NCBI GenBank assembly: GCA_904419525.1
Contig: CAJFRT010000002.1
Coordinates: forward strand, 1-64,000
Direction: 5' to 3'
From: Candidatus Gallimonas merdae
GTDB taxonomy: Bacteria > Bacillota > Clostridia > Christensenellales > Borkfalkiaceae
DNA: 64,000 bases
This document shows, piece after piece, positions 1 through 9,282 of the stretch. The notes below the pieces were generated by a model. It saw only the letters and a program-made list of their open reading frames with translations. It had not been told where the DNA came from and made no database searches. Position 1 is the stretch's first letter, and each line of letters begins with the position of its first letter. The translations under genes and the position numbers were made by a program.

Positions 1-564
1 CTTGTCCGTGTTGAGCGTGGCGTGGTACACCGTCTCCCCGCCCTTGCGTTCGATGACAAGGCGGTTGAAGCGGTCGGTCTGAAAAATTTCCTTGATGACA
101 TCGTTCTCCCCGCCGCTGCTCGTAAACACGATCTTTACCTGAAAATACTTCTTCGTCTGAAAGAACTTGCACCTGATGTGGAACAGACACTGTACGCCGA
201 TGAGGATGACCGTCGCGCCCGCGGCGATGACATACAATCCCGCGCCTGCGGCCATGCCCACGCCCGCCGTCGCCCAGACGCCCGCGGCGGTCGTCAGCCC
301 GTGTACTTCGTGTTTGCGGTAGACGATGATGCCCGCGCCCAGAAACCCGACGCCCGCAACGATCTGCGCCGCCACGCGCGACGCATCGGCGTCCTCGCCG
401 CCGAAACCGTACTTTGACACCACCATCATGAGCGCAGATCCCGCGCACACAATGGTGTGCGTGCGGATGCCCGCCTCCTTATAGCGGAGCTTGCGCTCAT
501 ACCCGATAGCAAATCCGAGTACCACGGCAAGCAGGATATTCAGCAAATAATGCAACTCATCCAA
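1..564 (-). CDS. MgtC/SapB family membrane protein (partial, 3' end outside window)
   Basis: The first 188 codons of a membrane protein, read leftwards and cut by the window edge. The N-terminal half has several hydrophobic segments and the family signature: a GYERK motif near residue 22, GIRTHTIVC, then VAAQIVAGVGFLGAG and a GLTTAAGVWATAGVG stretch, as in MgtC/SapB proteins. The last 50 residues visible are the soluble C-terminal part. No ATG fits; I chose TTG at 564 because a GGGGGCG ribosome-binding site lies 7 bases upstream and the family N-terminus follows at once. It lies 27 bases after the phosphomutase stop, so it may be the end of the glycan operon. The role in this host is unknown; MgtC proteins elsewhere are tied to magnesium limitation. 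Confidence 0.85.
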   Translation of the reverse strand, partial: MDELHYLLNILLAVVLGFAIGYERKLRYKEAGIRTHTIVCAGSALMMVVSKYGFGGEDADASRVAAQIVAGVGFLGAGIIVYRKHEVHGLTTAAGVWATAGVGMAAGAGLYVIAAGATVILIGVQCLFHIRCKFFQTKKYFQVKIVFTSSGGENDVIKEIFQTDRFNRLVIERKGGETVYHATLNTDK

Positions 565-591
565 AATATCCGCCCCCTTTTCCTGTCCCGA

Positions 592-2004
592 TCAGGATAG
601 TACCGATTTTTTCAATACGTCTGCAATATTTTGCGCCGTCGCGGGCGTTTCCGCCTCGGCGAACACCCGCACCACGGGCTCCGTTCCCGAGAGCCGCAAG
701 AGCCCCCAGCATCCGCCCGCAAAGTGCCATTTGTAATTATTGTTCAGTTGCTCGAAGCGCACGACCTCTCTGCCGAAATCGGGCGTAAGGCGCGCGAACG
801 CCCCCTCCTCCGGCATAGCGGGAAGGCGAAGTTCGTCCTCCACGCAGGCATATGTATAGCCGCAGAAAGCATGCACTTCCTTGACGATCTCCGAGACGGG
901 CTTGTCCATCTTGATGCGCATCTCCATGAAGAGCGCGCCCGAGAAGGTGCTGTCCTTCCCCGCAAGATAGCCGCGGCAGGTCAGCCCTCCGCTCGATTCG
1001 CCCCCGATGAGCGCGTCCGTCTCCCGCATCTTGGAGGAGATGTTCTTGAACCCCACATCCACCGTGTGGCAGGCAAACCCCAGCCGTTCGGCAAGCAAAT
1101 CGAGAAGGACGGACGTTGCGATGTTCTTGACGACGTCCCCCTTCATCCCCCTGTATCTGACGAGATAGTAGTAAAGACAGGCGAGGATGTCGTTGCTGTT
1201 GACATAGTTCCCCTGCTCGTCGAGGATGCCGAGGCGGTCGCCGTCGCTGTCCGTCGCCATCGCGTAGTCGAACTTCCCGCGCGTCACCTCCTCCTGCAAC
1301 GGCGCAATCATCTGCCGCGTGGGATTGGGCAGGCGGCTGCCGAACAGCGCATCCCGCTCCGCGTGGAGAATGACGTACTTTTTGAGTTTGTAGCGGTCGA
1401 ACAGGGGCTTCAAACCCACCACCGCGACGCCGAACAGGTTGTCAAAGAGAAGATGCAGGCGGTTGTTTTCGATAGACGGGTCTAAAAAGTCCTCGATATG
1501 CGAGAGATACTCCCTGCGGTTGCAGAACGCTTTCACGAGGGGCGAAGCATAGAGCTGCGCATCCGAAAGCGCGCGCACTTCCTTTACGTCCCTTGTGAAG
1601 GCTTCCAGCCGCCGCGTGACGGCGACGTCCGCGTCCGCGCCGCCCCTGACAAAGAGCTTGACGCCGTTGTACATATACGGGTTGTGGCTCGCCGTGATCA
1701 TCAGCCCGTAAGCGCAGCCCTCGTCGCGCACGGCGCACATGACCATGGGCGTGGGCACGGGGCTGTCATACAGCAGACAAGTTATCCCGTTCGCTGCCAG
1801 CACTTCCGCCATCCACCGCGCGAAGGCGTCCGACAAAAAGCGATTGTCAAACCCGATAGGAACGCACGTTTTCACGCCGTCCAATGTCACCATGTCCGCA
1901 AGCCCCTGCGCGATACGCTGTACGTTCTCCTTGGTGAAGTCCTCCCCGATGACCCCGCGGAAGCCCCCCGTTCCGAATGTGATGTCATATGTTTCCATGG
2001 ACAT
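592..2004 (-). CDS. phosphoglucomutase/phosphomannomutase family protein
   Basis: Alpha-D-phosphohexomutase of 470 residues, the usual length. It interconverts hexose 1- and 6-phosphates. All four family motifs are visible: the phosphoserine loop TASHNPY (Ser about residue 106), the metal-binding DSDGDRLG, the sugar-binding GGESSGG, and the phosphate-binding RLSGTEPVVRV near the C-terminus. It follows the alpha-galactosidase by 29 bases, so in this locus it probably moves imported sugar into central metabolism; substrate preference cannot be read from the sequence. A longer reading frame begins at 2025, but GGAGGAG sits just before the ATG at 2004 (or 1998, six bases further). It is distinct from the glmM paralogue at 47845-49167. 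Confidence 0.93.
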   Translation of the reverse strand: MSMETYDITFGTGGFRGVIGEDFTKENVQRIAQGLADMVTLDGVKTCVPIGFDNRFLSDAFARWMAEVLAANGITCLLYDSPVPTPMVMCAVRDEGCAYGLMITASHNPYMYNGVKLFVRGGADADVAVTRRLEAFTRDVKEVRALSDAQLYASPLVKAFCNRREYLSHIEDFLDPSIENNRLHLLFDNLFGVAVVGLKPLFDRYKLKKYVILHAERDALFGSRLPNPTRQMIAPLQEEVTRGKFDYAMATDSDGDRLGILDEQGNYVNSNDILACLYYYLVRYRGMKGDVVKNIATSVLLDLLAERLGFACHTVDVGFKNISSKMRETDALIGGESSGGLTCRGYLAGKDSTFSGALFMEMRIKMDKPVSEIVKEVHAFCGYTYACVEDELRLPAMPEEGAFARLTPDFGREVVRFEQLNNNYKWHFAGGCWGLLRLSGTEPVVRVFAEAETPATAQNIADVLKKSVLS

Positions 2005-2033
2005 TTCTCCTCCAAAAGCCCTCACGTCTCTGG

Positions 2034-4046
2034 TCAGAAATCGGCAAAGACGATCTGCAATACAGTTGCCGTGTTGCTCTCAAAACGCAGGTGCAGCGTC
2101 TTTCCCTCCGCCCGGACAGACACGGCATCCTCTGCGGGATAGAAAACGCTGCATTCTGAGACTTGGCGCGGAAGCGGCACGTCGAACTGCGTGACCCCGA
2201 GGCTCCATACCCCGAGCAGCATCTTCTTTTCATCCATGAGCCCCACGGCGGCCTTCTTATCGCCGAATCTTGCAAACCCGAAGGGAAGCCAGGGAACGGC
2301 GGTGCGGCGGAATGCCGCAAGCTGTTTTGCCTTCGCCACGCCGAGTCTGACAAGTTCCGTCTGCTGCGGCGTCAGCTTTCCGAGATCGGACGCGAGGTGC
2401 ATCCTGCCCATGATGCCGTTTACCATGTTCACGGCGACTTCGTCGTCCGACGGCCGTCCGTCCCGTGGCTCATACTTTCCGTCAACGACGGGATAGCTCC
2501 AGAATGCCGCCTGCTCGGGCAGCGCCGCCGAAAAAATATTTCCGATGATATACGGGAACTTCCGATACAACACCTGATCGGAGGCGGAGAACACGGAACT
2601 TCCGCGCAGGCTTTGCCAGTCTGTCCGCATGCCGCCGCTTGAACAGCTTTCAAAGATGACGTCGGGATATTTTGCGCGCTGGGCGTCCAGCCAGTCTAAA
2701 AACGCCTGCGTCGTCTGTTCCAGGCCCTCGCCGCAGGAATCGCTTGCGACCTCCGTTCCCACGCCGCAGTCCTGATTGCAGTCGATCTTGATATACTGCG
2801 CGCCGTATTCTTCCACCATGCGGGCGATCGTCTCCCCCATGCGACGGCGCACTTCTTCGTGTCGGTAGTCGAGGAAATACCTGCCCGCGACAAGGACGCG
2901 CTCTCCGTTCGTGCGGATGTAGGCGTCCTCGGGATATTCTTCGCCGCTGCGCGCGCCGACGACCTCCGGCTCGATCCACAATCCCGCCTTCATGCCGAAC
3001 GAACGGATATAGTCCGTCATCGCGCGCACGCCGTGCGGAAAGCGCAGGCGGCTTTCCCGCCATTTTCCGACGTAGGGATAGATCTTTTCCTCGTCCACAT
3101 CGTCGTGCCAGCCGCAGTCGAGAACGTAGACATCCGCGCCGTATGCGGCGACAAGCGGCACGAGCGCGCGCGTGCGCGCCTCCTCGGGGGAATCCCAGGA
3201 GAGGTACATATACTCGTTGAAAATGACGGGAAGTTCTGCATCCGCCGCGCTGAAATTAGCCGTAAGACGGCGGTAGTGTGTCATCTCCTGCACGATTCCG
3301 TTGAGGCTCGTTCCGAGGCAGAGCGCCGCGCAGCGGGAAAAATACTGTTTCCCCGGGGCAAGGCGCTTTTTCCAGCCGCCTCTTGCAAACGTTCCGCCGC
3401 TCAGCGAGAGATAGAGCGCCCCCGCGCAGCCTTCCGCCACTTCCCAATCCCAGCCGCCGCACGACTCGATCTGGAAAAACAAAAACTTTTCGTGTTCCGC
3501 GTCCTCAATGATCGCCTGCGGAAGCTCCTCTTTGGCAGACCAGCTCCCCGCATTATATCCTCCGATCCGGCGGAACGTGCGGTTATCCGTTTCAAACATG
3601 CCCAGGTCGTCGAAGGAGAGACGGCGCGGCTGACACTCGCAGTGATGGCTGTTATGAAAGCGGTAGAGATATGTATTTCCCCTGCGCGCCGATGCAAACC
3701 CGCTGACATTGAGTATGGAGACATTCTCCAGAACGATGTCATGCGCGGAGACATTTTCCACATTCGCGCAGACGCGCACCGCGCCGCCGAACGGTTCAAA
3801 GCGCGTCGTGACGCGGCAAAGCGCGTTGCCCTGCACTATGGTGAGCCGCCCGTCCTCCCTGTGCACCTCCTCAAGGCGCAGCGCATCCGCCGCGAACGGC
3901 TGTTTGGCCGGCGACGGGGAAGGAATATCTCCGCCCGCGACGCGCACGTCGGAAACGGGAATACAGCAGTCGGGCGCGCCGAACGCGCCCGCGCAGAGCA
4001 TCCCGTTTTTATCTTCAAATAATATCTTGCAAAATTCAAACTTCAT
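2034..4046 (-). CDS. alpha-galactosidase-like glycoside hydrolase, family GH36
   Basis: A 670-residue GH36-type enzyme without a signal peptide, so it should act on imported oligosaccharides in the cytoplasm. After an N-terminal beta-sandwich the TIM barrel begins near residue 285. Visible motifs are YVLDCGWHDD, GLWIEPEVV, the nucleophile strand YIKIDCNQD (Asp about 422), FESCSSGG (about 464-472), and a SASDQ segment holding the likely acid/base Asp (about 490). GH36 includes alpha-galactosidases and alpha-N-acetylgalactosaminidases, which I cannot separate here. The start at 4046 has an AGGAGAGAGG site and forms an ATGA overlap with the stop of the upstream DUF4091 gene, pointing to translational coupling. 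Confidence 0.9.
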   Translation of the reverse strand: MKFEFCKILFEDKNGMLCAGAFGAPDCCIPVSDVRVAGGDIPSPSPAKQPFAADALRLEEVHREDGRLTIVQGNALCRVTTRFEPFGGAVRVCANVENVSAHDIVLENVSILNVSGFASARRGNTYLYRFHNSHHCECQPRRLSFDDLGMFETDNRTFRRIGGYNAGSWSAKEELPQAIIEDAEHEKFLFFQIESCGGWDWEVAEGCAGALYLSLSGGTFARGGWKKRLAPGKQYFSRCAALCLGTSLNGIVQEMTHYRRLTANFSAADAELPVIFNEYMYLSWDSPEEARTRALVPLVAAYGADVYVLDCGWHDDVDEEKIYPYVGKWRESRLRFPHGVRAMTDYIRSFGMKAGLWIEPEVVGARSGEEYPEDAYIRTNGERVLVAGRYFLDYRHEEVRRRMGETIARMVEEYGAQYIKIDCNQDCGVGTEVASDSCGEGLEQTTQAFLDWLDAQRAKYPDVIFESCSSGGMRTDWQSLRGSSVFSASDQVLYRKFPYIIGNIFSAALPEQAAFWSYPVVDGKYEPRDGRPSDDEVAVNMVNGIMGRMHLASDLGKLTPQQTELVRLGVAKAKQLAAFRRTAVPWLPFGFARFGDKKAAVGLMDEKKMLLGVWSLGVTQFDVPLPRQVSECSVFYPAEDAVSVRAEGKTLHLRFESNTATVLQIVFADF

Positions 4047-5656
4047 GACCTCTCTCCTGGGCCCGCAAGAAGGGCGCAAAATTCGTCGTGCAGACGCAGA
4101 AGCGCTTCCCCGTCGTGCGGATAGCAAAAGAAACTTTCAAAACCGCGTTCCTGCAAAAGAGAACACACGAATGCGCGGCCCTTTTTCCGTTCGACTGCTT
4201 TCAGCAGGCAATAATCCTGCAATCCGTCACGGAACATTTTCAGCCGAAGCGAGGCGAGCGCCCCCTCCTTTCCGGGGTAGACGCGGAACGCGTCCCCCGC
4301 CTGAAAGCGCCCCGCGCTGTCCGTCTCGTAGAACGGATCGACGGTGCGCAGCGAAAGATAGGAACTGTAAAAATTGTAGCCCCAATGCAGAAAGCCGCGT
4401 GCGCCGTACTTGTAGAGCATGACGCCAAGCACGCGGTTGCGCTCGGACGGCGTGCAGAAAAAGCTGTTGGGCTCGAAATGCCTGTCCTGTCCCGTACAGT
4501 AATAGACCATGATGTCCGCTCCGCTTGCAAAAAAGGGCTCGCAGGCGTCGATGGCGACGACGGGAAGGTCGATGCCGATGTCCCGATACGCAAAATCGCT
4601 GAGCGCGTCCATAACGCGGCAGTCGGGCAGCACTTCCTTGATAAAGGCAAGGTGAGAGCGATAGCGCTCCAGATGCTCGCCGTTCGGCTCGTCGGAGAGG
4701 TGATACAGCGCCCTGTCGGCGATCCCCCATTCCTTGAATTTTGCGTCCAGCGCAGGCAGGAACGCGCGCAGGAATGCGCGGTACTGCGCACTGTCCGCCG
4801 CCGTCTTATGTCCGAAGCAGCGCACAGTCCTGCCGTTTTTCCGGATATAGACGTCGGGGCACGCCTTTGCGCCCCACTGCGAAAACAGGTGGTTCACCTC
4901 AAAGTACGCGGCGCCCGCGCGCTTTGCGATCGCGATGAACGTTTCCAGCGCGGAAAAATCAAAGGAGTACGCGCCGTTCTCCTGCGCAACGCCCACAAGC
5001 TGCACGTTGGTGCGGTGGTGTCCCACGGCGGTATCGAGCGGAGGCGTGAAACAGGGAACAAACACCGTGTTGATCCCGTGTTCCACGGCAGTGCGGATAA
5101 AACTTTCCACGAGCGCGAAATAGCGGCTGCCGTTCACGGAAACGCCGTAATAGTTTGCAATGCAGTCGCAGTGCAGCCAATCGGTCACGATCAGGTCGCC
5201 CGCCGCGCCCTCCGCCCCCGTAACGGTGAGCGTGAAGGACGTTTCGGCAAGCGTTTCGCCCGCATGTTCCGCCGTAAACGTCAGCGTATGTCTGCCCGCT
5301 CCGAGCGCCCTGCAATCCACCTCCGCGAACACGGGGCAGGCAATGCCCGCGCGCAGAAAAAAGTCCGTAACGCCGAGCGGGCGCAGGAGATCGGGATAGA
5401 GCCCCGTCTCTCCGACCGTATAGTCGTCCGCGCCGGGAAGCGTCACGGTGACAGCGGGAATGAAGTCCTCCGCATACAGCGTGACCGCATCGGGGCGGGA
5501 GCAGCGGATGACGACGTCCCGCCGCATCTCATCGGAACGCAGAAAGAGCTGAAAGCAATAGCGCTCATTCAAAAGCGCGCCGCCGTATTTCAGGCGGCGC
5601 ACCTTCTTGGTCTGCGGAAAAATTTTAACAAGACTGTCGGTACAGAAAAATTGCAT
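4043..5656 (-). CDS. DUF4091 (GH123-like) domain protein, cytoplasmic
   Basis: A 537-residue protein with no signal peptide. An N-terminal beta-rich part (about 35-150) is followed by a TIM-barrel-like region with the DUF4091/GH123 hallmarks: a HLSDEPNG strand end with an Asp-Glu pair at about 322-323, and a C-terminal segment with GARGFLHWGYNFY. In GH123 beta-N-acetylgalactosaminidases an adjacent Asp-Glu pair serves substrate-assisted catalysis, so a hexosaminidase-like activity is a reasonable inference, not shown. It overlaps the GH36 gene by four bases and starts eight bases after the metallo-hydrolase stop. No clear Shine-Dalgarno sequence precedes the ATG at 5656, which suggests coupled translation or a slightly different start. 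Confidence 0.8.
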   Translation of the reverse strand: MQFFCTDSLVKIFPQTKKVRRLKYGGALLNERYCFQLFLRSDEMRRDVVIRCSRPDAVTLYAEDFIPAVTVTLPGADDYTVGETGLYPDLLRPLGVTDFFLRAGIACPVFAEVDCRALGAGRHTLTFTAEHAGETLAETSFTLTVTGAEGAAGDLIVTDWLHCDCIANYYGVSVNGSRYFALVESFIRTAVEHGINTVFVPCFTPPLDTAVGHHRTNVQLVGVAQENGAYSFDFSALETFIAIAKRAGAAYFEVNHLFSQWGAKACPDVYIRKNGRTVRCFGHKTAADSAQYRAFLRAFLPALDAKFKEWGIADRALYHLSDEPNGEHLERYRSHLAFIKEVLPDCRVMDALSDFAYRDIGIDLPVVAIDACEPFFASGADIMVYYCTGQDRHFEPNSFFCTPSERNRVLGVMLYKYGARGFLHWGYNFYSSYLSLRTVDPFYETDSAGRFQAGDAFRVYPGKEGALASLRLKMFRDGLQDYCLLKAVERKKGRAFVCSLLQERGFESFFCYPHDGEALLRLHDEFCALLAGPGERS

Positions 5657-5664
5657 ACGTATTT

Positions 5665-6501
5665 TCAGAGTTCAACTTCCAGCCCGTCGTATGCGGGCAT
5701 GATGCCGTGCGGCAGAAGCAGCTTTTCCAGCCGTTCCTGCGTTGGGTTGCCGTTGTGGGAGAAGTGGTTGGCGAAGAACTTTGTCCGCCCGTCCGCGTTC
5801 CCGCTTTCCATCAGCCTTGCCTTCACGCGCACTACGCCGTCGATGCCCATGTGCGAACCCTCGTCGGAGACGGGATTTTCCACCATGGTGCAGTCGAGGC
5901 TGACCATATCGAAATAAATATTCTGCTCTTTCAGATAGTCGAACACTTCCTCGTACAGCATGCCCGTGTCGTTCCCGTAGAGAATAGTTTTACCGCCCTT
6001 GCGGATGACGAAGATGTAGCAGTTCTCGTTGGGATCGTGCCGCGCGGGGAGCGGAATGACGGTGTATTCCCCCGCCTGCACGGGTTCGTACGCCTTTAAC
6101 AGCCGATAGGTGTAGCCGTCCTTGATCTTGCCGATCATGGTCTTGTGCGCCCAGTCGTACACCTTTTTCACCGCCTCGTTGCCGTAAACGGTGACGAGCG
6201 GTTCGCGGATGTTGTGCGCAAAGGCGAGCCCGCGCATCGTCGCGTCCTCGGGGGCAAAGTGGTCGAGGTGGGAATGGGTGACGAAGATGTACTTCACACT
6301 GTCCATGCGCAGGCGGTACTGCATGGCATGGATGAAGGAATCGGACGGATAATCGATGAGGAAATCTTCATCGATCATCGCCTGTGAACGGGTGCGCAGG
6401 TCCTTGCCGCCCGACTTGCGCGCCGCCTCGCAGTACGCACAGCCGCAGTACATGGCGGGGAAGCCCTCCGCCGCGCCCGTACCCAGAAACTTGAACTTCA
6501 T
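5665..6501 (-). CDS. PhnP-like MBL-fold metallo-hydrolase
   Basis: A 278-residue metallo-beta-lactamase-fold protein. The metal-binding THSHLDHFAPED motif (HxHxDH) is intact at about 94-105, later histidines lie in PLPARHDP and FANHFSH, and the YGNDTGM strand end supplies the bridging Asp. The N-terminus LGTGAAEGFP followed by YCGCAYC and LRTRSQ resembles PhnP, the cyclic phosphodiesterase of phosphonate catabolism, including its cysteine cluster. No phn genes are nearby; it sits between a surface lipoprotein gene and DUF4091/GH36 genes, so it more likely handles a phosphodiester or cyclic phosphate from the glycan used by this locus. That role is inference. A GTGAGG site precedes the ATG. 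Confidence 0.85.
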   Translation of the reverse strand: MKFKFLGTGAAEGFPAMYCGCAYCEAARKSGGKDLRTRSQAMIDEDFLIDYPSDSFIHAMQYRLRMDSVKYIFVTHSHLDHFAPEDATMRGLAFAHNIREPLVTVYGNEAVKKVYDWAHKTMIGKIKDGYTYRLLKAYEPVQAGEYTVIPLPARHDPNENCYIFVIRKGGKTILYGNDTGMLYEEVFDYLKEQNIYFDMVSLDCTMVENPVSDEGSHMGIDGVVRVKARLMESGNADGRTKFFANHFSHNGNPTQERLEKLLLPHGIMPAYDGLEVEL

Positions 6502-6566
6502 ATTGTTACCTCACTTTGTTTCCCGCGCGGAAGTTTCCGCGCGGGAACGGTTGCTTTTTTATGCTC

Positions 6567-9260
6567 TCATGCGTTCGCCGTGAACACATAGTCCGTTTCG
6601 GCGCTGCCCGCCGTGTTGGTGAAGAAGATATTGCCGATACGGACTTCGAAAATGCCGGGGAAGTGGCCGTTGCCGCTGGCATTGAAGCTGCACTGCAACA
6701 GATATCCCGTTCCCGCAGCAGCGCTGTTCGTACTGTCAGCGGTACCGTGATAGAATTCCTCCACGGGCAAATACACGGTGCCCCATTCATTTGCCTTTAC
6801 GCCCGCATCCGCCCCATTATTACCGGAACCGATGAGGCAATTCCCTCTGAAGAAATATCCGGATACATCAATATCGCCCTCATCGGTCGAAACATAATAC
6901 AGTTCTACCGCAATATACTCGTACGCCGTTTCAGCATTGCAGGTCACACGCGTATTCGGGTCAAAATACAGGGACTGCCAAGGTCCCGTGCCTTTCCAGC
7001 TCAAATACGCCCGCTCGCTTTCCGCAGCGGGAACATATTCAAACGTTCCGGAAGGCTTCGTGAACAGATCGACAACGGAATCATCGGACATATCCAGGAA
7101 TTCCGTACGCGCATCGGGCTGCGTCACGGGAACAAACCCTTTCAGGCGAACTTCCTGCACCTTGGGGAAGTGTCCACCGTCGGCCTGATTGAAACTGACT
7201 TGCAGGAAGTCTTTGGAGCCTTTCAGAATGTCGTCCGTCAGGTCGGAAACCGGGATATATGCCGTATACCATGTGTCGTGCGGGATCATGCGCAATTTAC
7301 CTTCAGCCGTATCGTTGGTTCCGAACATCGCCTTGCCGCAGAACCAGCCCGTCACGTTGCCCGTTGCACCGTCCGTCTGATAGTAGACCTGCACTTTCAG
7401 ATACTGGTATCCCTGCTCCTGCAAGGCGGCAACCGTTGTATTGAAGTTGATGTTGAGAAGTCTCCAAACATCGGTTCCCGTCCATGTGAGATACTGTTCT
7501 TCCGGATTGTATCCCGCAGCTGAATTTTCTGGAGCGGTCACATATTCCAGCACGTCGGCGTTGCGCATGTCGAGCAGTGCGCCCGTGGTGTTTTCCGCCT
7601 TGGCGATCGGGACTTCCAGCGTCTTTGACACCGCGCCCTCATAGGTATAGGTGATGACGAGCGTTCCGCTGGACGCGGGCGTAAAGGTGGATTCCGTGAT
7701 GTTGTCAACGACGGCGCCGCCATAGGCAGGCGTAAACTCTGCCGTGTACTGTGCGGTGGTATCGGGCACTTCCGCGCCGTCCACCGTGATCTTTGCCTCG
7801 GGAATGGTGAACTGCGTCAATGCCGTTCCCGTGACGTCCTCGGGCAGCACGATCTGCGTGTTGCACTCCACCGTAAACGATCCCGTAACGGAACCGACGT
7901 ACAGATCGTCCGCCGAAGTGAGCGTATAGGTATAACTGCCCACGGGAAGGGAAGCCGTTACCACGCCGCCTTCCACGTTGCACTGCTGCGTATCGCCTTC
8001 GGCGTTTTTGATCTCCGCCGTGAAGGCGACGTCCGTATCCGCCGTGAGCGTGACGGAGCTGTCTACATTCGTCGTTGTGGCGGGCGCGTTGACCGCCACT
8101 TCGGGCTCGAACGCATACTTTGCCATGACGGTGCCGATGCGCACTTCCGTGACCCCCGCATGGTTGACGCTGCCCGCATTGTTGAAGTTGACGGGGAAAA
8201 GTGCCTTGGAATCGATCTTGTCAAAGAAGGTCGCCGCGTCCACGCTGATCTTTGTCCAGGTGTTGCCCGCAAATTCACGCAGCAGCGGATCGGTCGCGCC
8301 TGTGCTGCCGCCGAGGATGCCGACCTTGGCGTTCTCACCCGTCATGACAAAGTACACCCAGAATTCGACGGTATCGAACTCCGCGTAGCTTTCGATGTCC
8401 TGCCGGGGCGTGAGATGGATATTCAGCCAGCCGGTGCCGATTTTGCTGCCGTCGATCTTGTAGTAATTCCCCTTATAAGCGGCGCTTTCGGATTCTTCCT
8501 GGGTAGGAGTGCCCTTCCCCACGACCAGTGCGGAAAGATTGATGGAAGTATCGCCTGGATTCGTGAGGGCTTCCACCTGCGCGGCGGGATCGAATACTTC
8601 GGGCGAGAACACTTCGCCCTCCAGAACGGGCTGATCGACGATGAAGGTGCGCGTCGCCGTCCGGCTCTTGCCGTTCGACTTGGACGCGGTGACCGCGAAC
8701 TCGTAGCTGCCGAGCTTTTCGGGCTTGAAGTAATACCTGCCCTCGCGCTTGGTGAGCGAAACTTCCTCCTTTTCGGCCCCGTTCACAAAGTTGAGCGCGA
8801 CGGTGACGTCGGGGCCGCTCTCTGCAAGGTCGGTCACGGTGAAGGCGGGAAGGCAGTATTCCTCGTTGAGGACGCCCGCATCCGGCTTGTTGATGGCGAT
8901 CTCGGGCGCAGTGTTGTCCGTCACGTTGAGCGTGACGACACTTTGAGGCACATCCCTCGTCGTGACCACCGTATAGGTGATGGTGTAGCCGGAGACGTCG
9001 GTGACGTCGAACCGGTTGTCGAACACGGCGACCGCGCCGCCGTCCTTGGTAAGGACTTCCGCGCTCAGGCGATAAGTGGCGCCGTCCGCCGCTTCCACGT
9101 CGGTTTTGAGCGAATATACGCTGCCGAGCTCTGCCGTCTCGGTCGTTTCCGCAGGGAAGTCTTTGAGCGAGAACGCGACTTCTTCCCCGCACGCCGCCAG
9201 CCCGAAGCAGAGCGTGACGGCAAGCATGAGTGCAGCCGGAAACAATAATTTCCTCTTCAT
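6567..9260 (-). CDS. large secreted lipoprotein with Ig-like and repeated sugar-binding-like modules
   Basis: An 897-residue exported lipoprotein: N-terminal signal peptide ending in the lipobox LAAC (Cys about 24), then beta-rich Ig-like segments (about 30-220). Three related modules follow (about 225-375, 560-720 and 725-885). Each opens with an Asp/Asn-rich strand such as LDMRNADVLEY or LDMSDDSVVDL and ends with a NGHFPGIFEVRIG-type strand (LQVSFNQADGGHFPKVQEVRL, QCSFNASGNGHFPGIFEVRIG). Between the first and second lies a further beta domain. I know no named family for these modules; their shape and operon place suggest carbohydrate binding at the cell surface. An AGGGGTG site precedes the ATG, and the next upstream gene encodes a second lipoprotein 22 bases away. 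Confidence 0.85.
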   Translation of the reverse strand: MKRKLLFPAALMLAVTLCFGLAACGEEVAFSLKDFPAETTETAELGSVYSLKTDVEAADGATYRLSAEVLTKDGGAVAVFDNRFDVTDVSGYTITYTVVTTRDVPQSVVTLNVTDNTAPEIAINKPDAGVLNEEYCLPAFTVTDLAESGPDVTVALNFVNGAEKEEVSLTKREGRYYFKPEKLGSYEFAVTASKSNGKSRTATRTFIVDQPVLEGEVFSPEVFDPAAQVEALTNPGDTSINLSALVVGKGTPTQEESESAAYKGNYYKIDGSKIGTGWLNIHLTPRQDIESYAEFDTVEFWVYFVMTGENAKVGILGGSTGATDPLLREFAGNTWTKISVDAATFFDKIDSKALFPVNFNNAGSVNHAGVTEVRIGTVMAKYAFEPEVAVNAPATTTNVDSSVTLTADTDVAFTAEIKNAEGDTQQCNVEGGVVTASLPVGSYTYTLTSADDLYVGSVTGSFTVECNTQIVLPEDVTGTALTQFTIPEAKITVDGAEVPDTTAQYTAEFTPAYGGAVVDNITESTFTPASSGTLVITYTYEGAVSKTLEVPIAKAENTTGALLDMRNADVLEYVTAPENSAAGYNPEEQYLTWTGTDVWRLLNINFNTTVAALQEQGYQYLKVQVYYQTDGATGNVTGWFCGKAMFGTNDTAEGKLRMIPHDTWYTAYIPVSDLTDDILKGSKDFLQVSFNQADGGHFPKVQEVRLKGFVPVTQPDARTEFLDMSDDSVVDLFTKPSGTFEYVPAAESERAYLSWKGTGPWQSLYFDPNTRVTCNAETAYEYIAVELYYVSTDEGDIDVSGYFFRGNCLIGSGNNGADAGVKANEWGTVYLPVEEFYHGTADSTNSAAAGTGYLLQCSFNASGNGHFPGIFEVRIGNIFFTNTAGSAETDYVFTANA

Positions 9261-9282
9261 AGTTTCACCCCTGAAATTTTTC

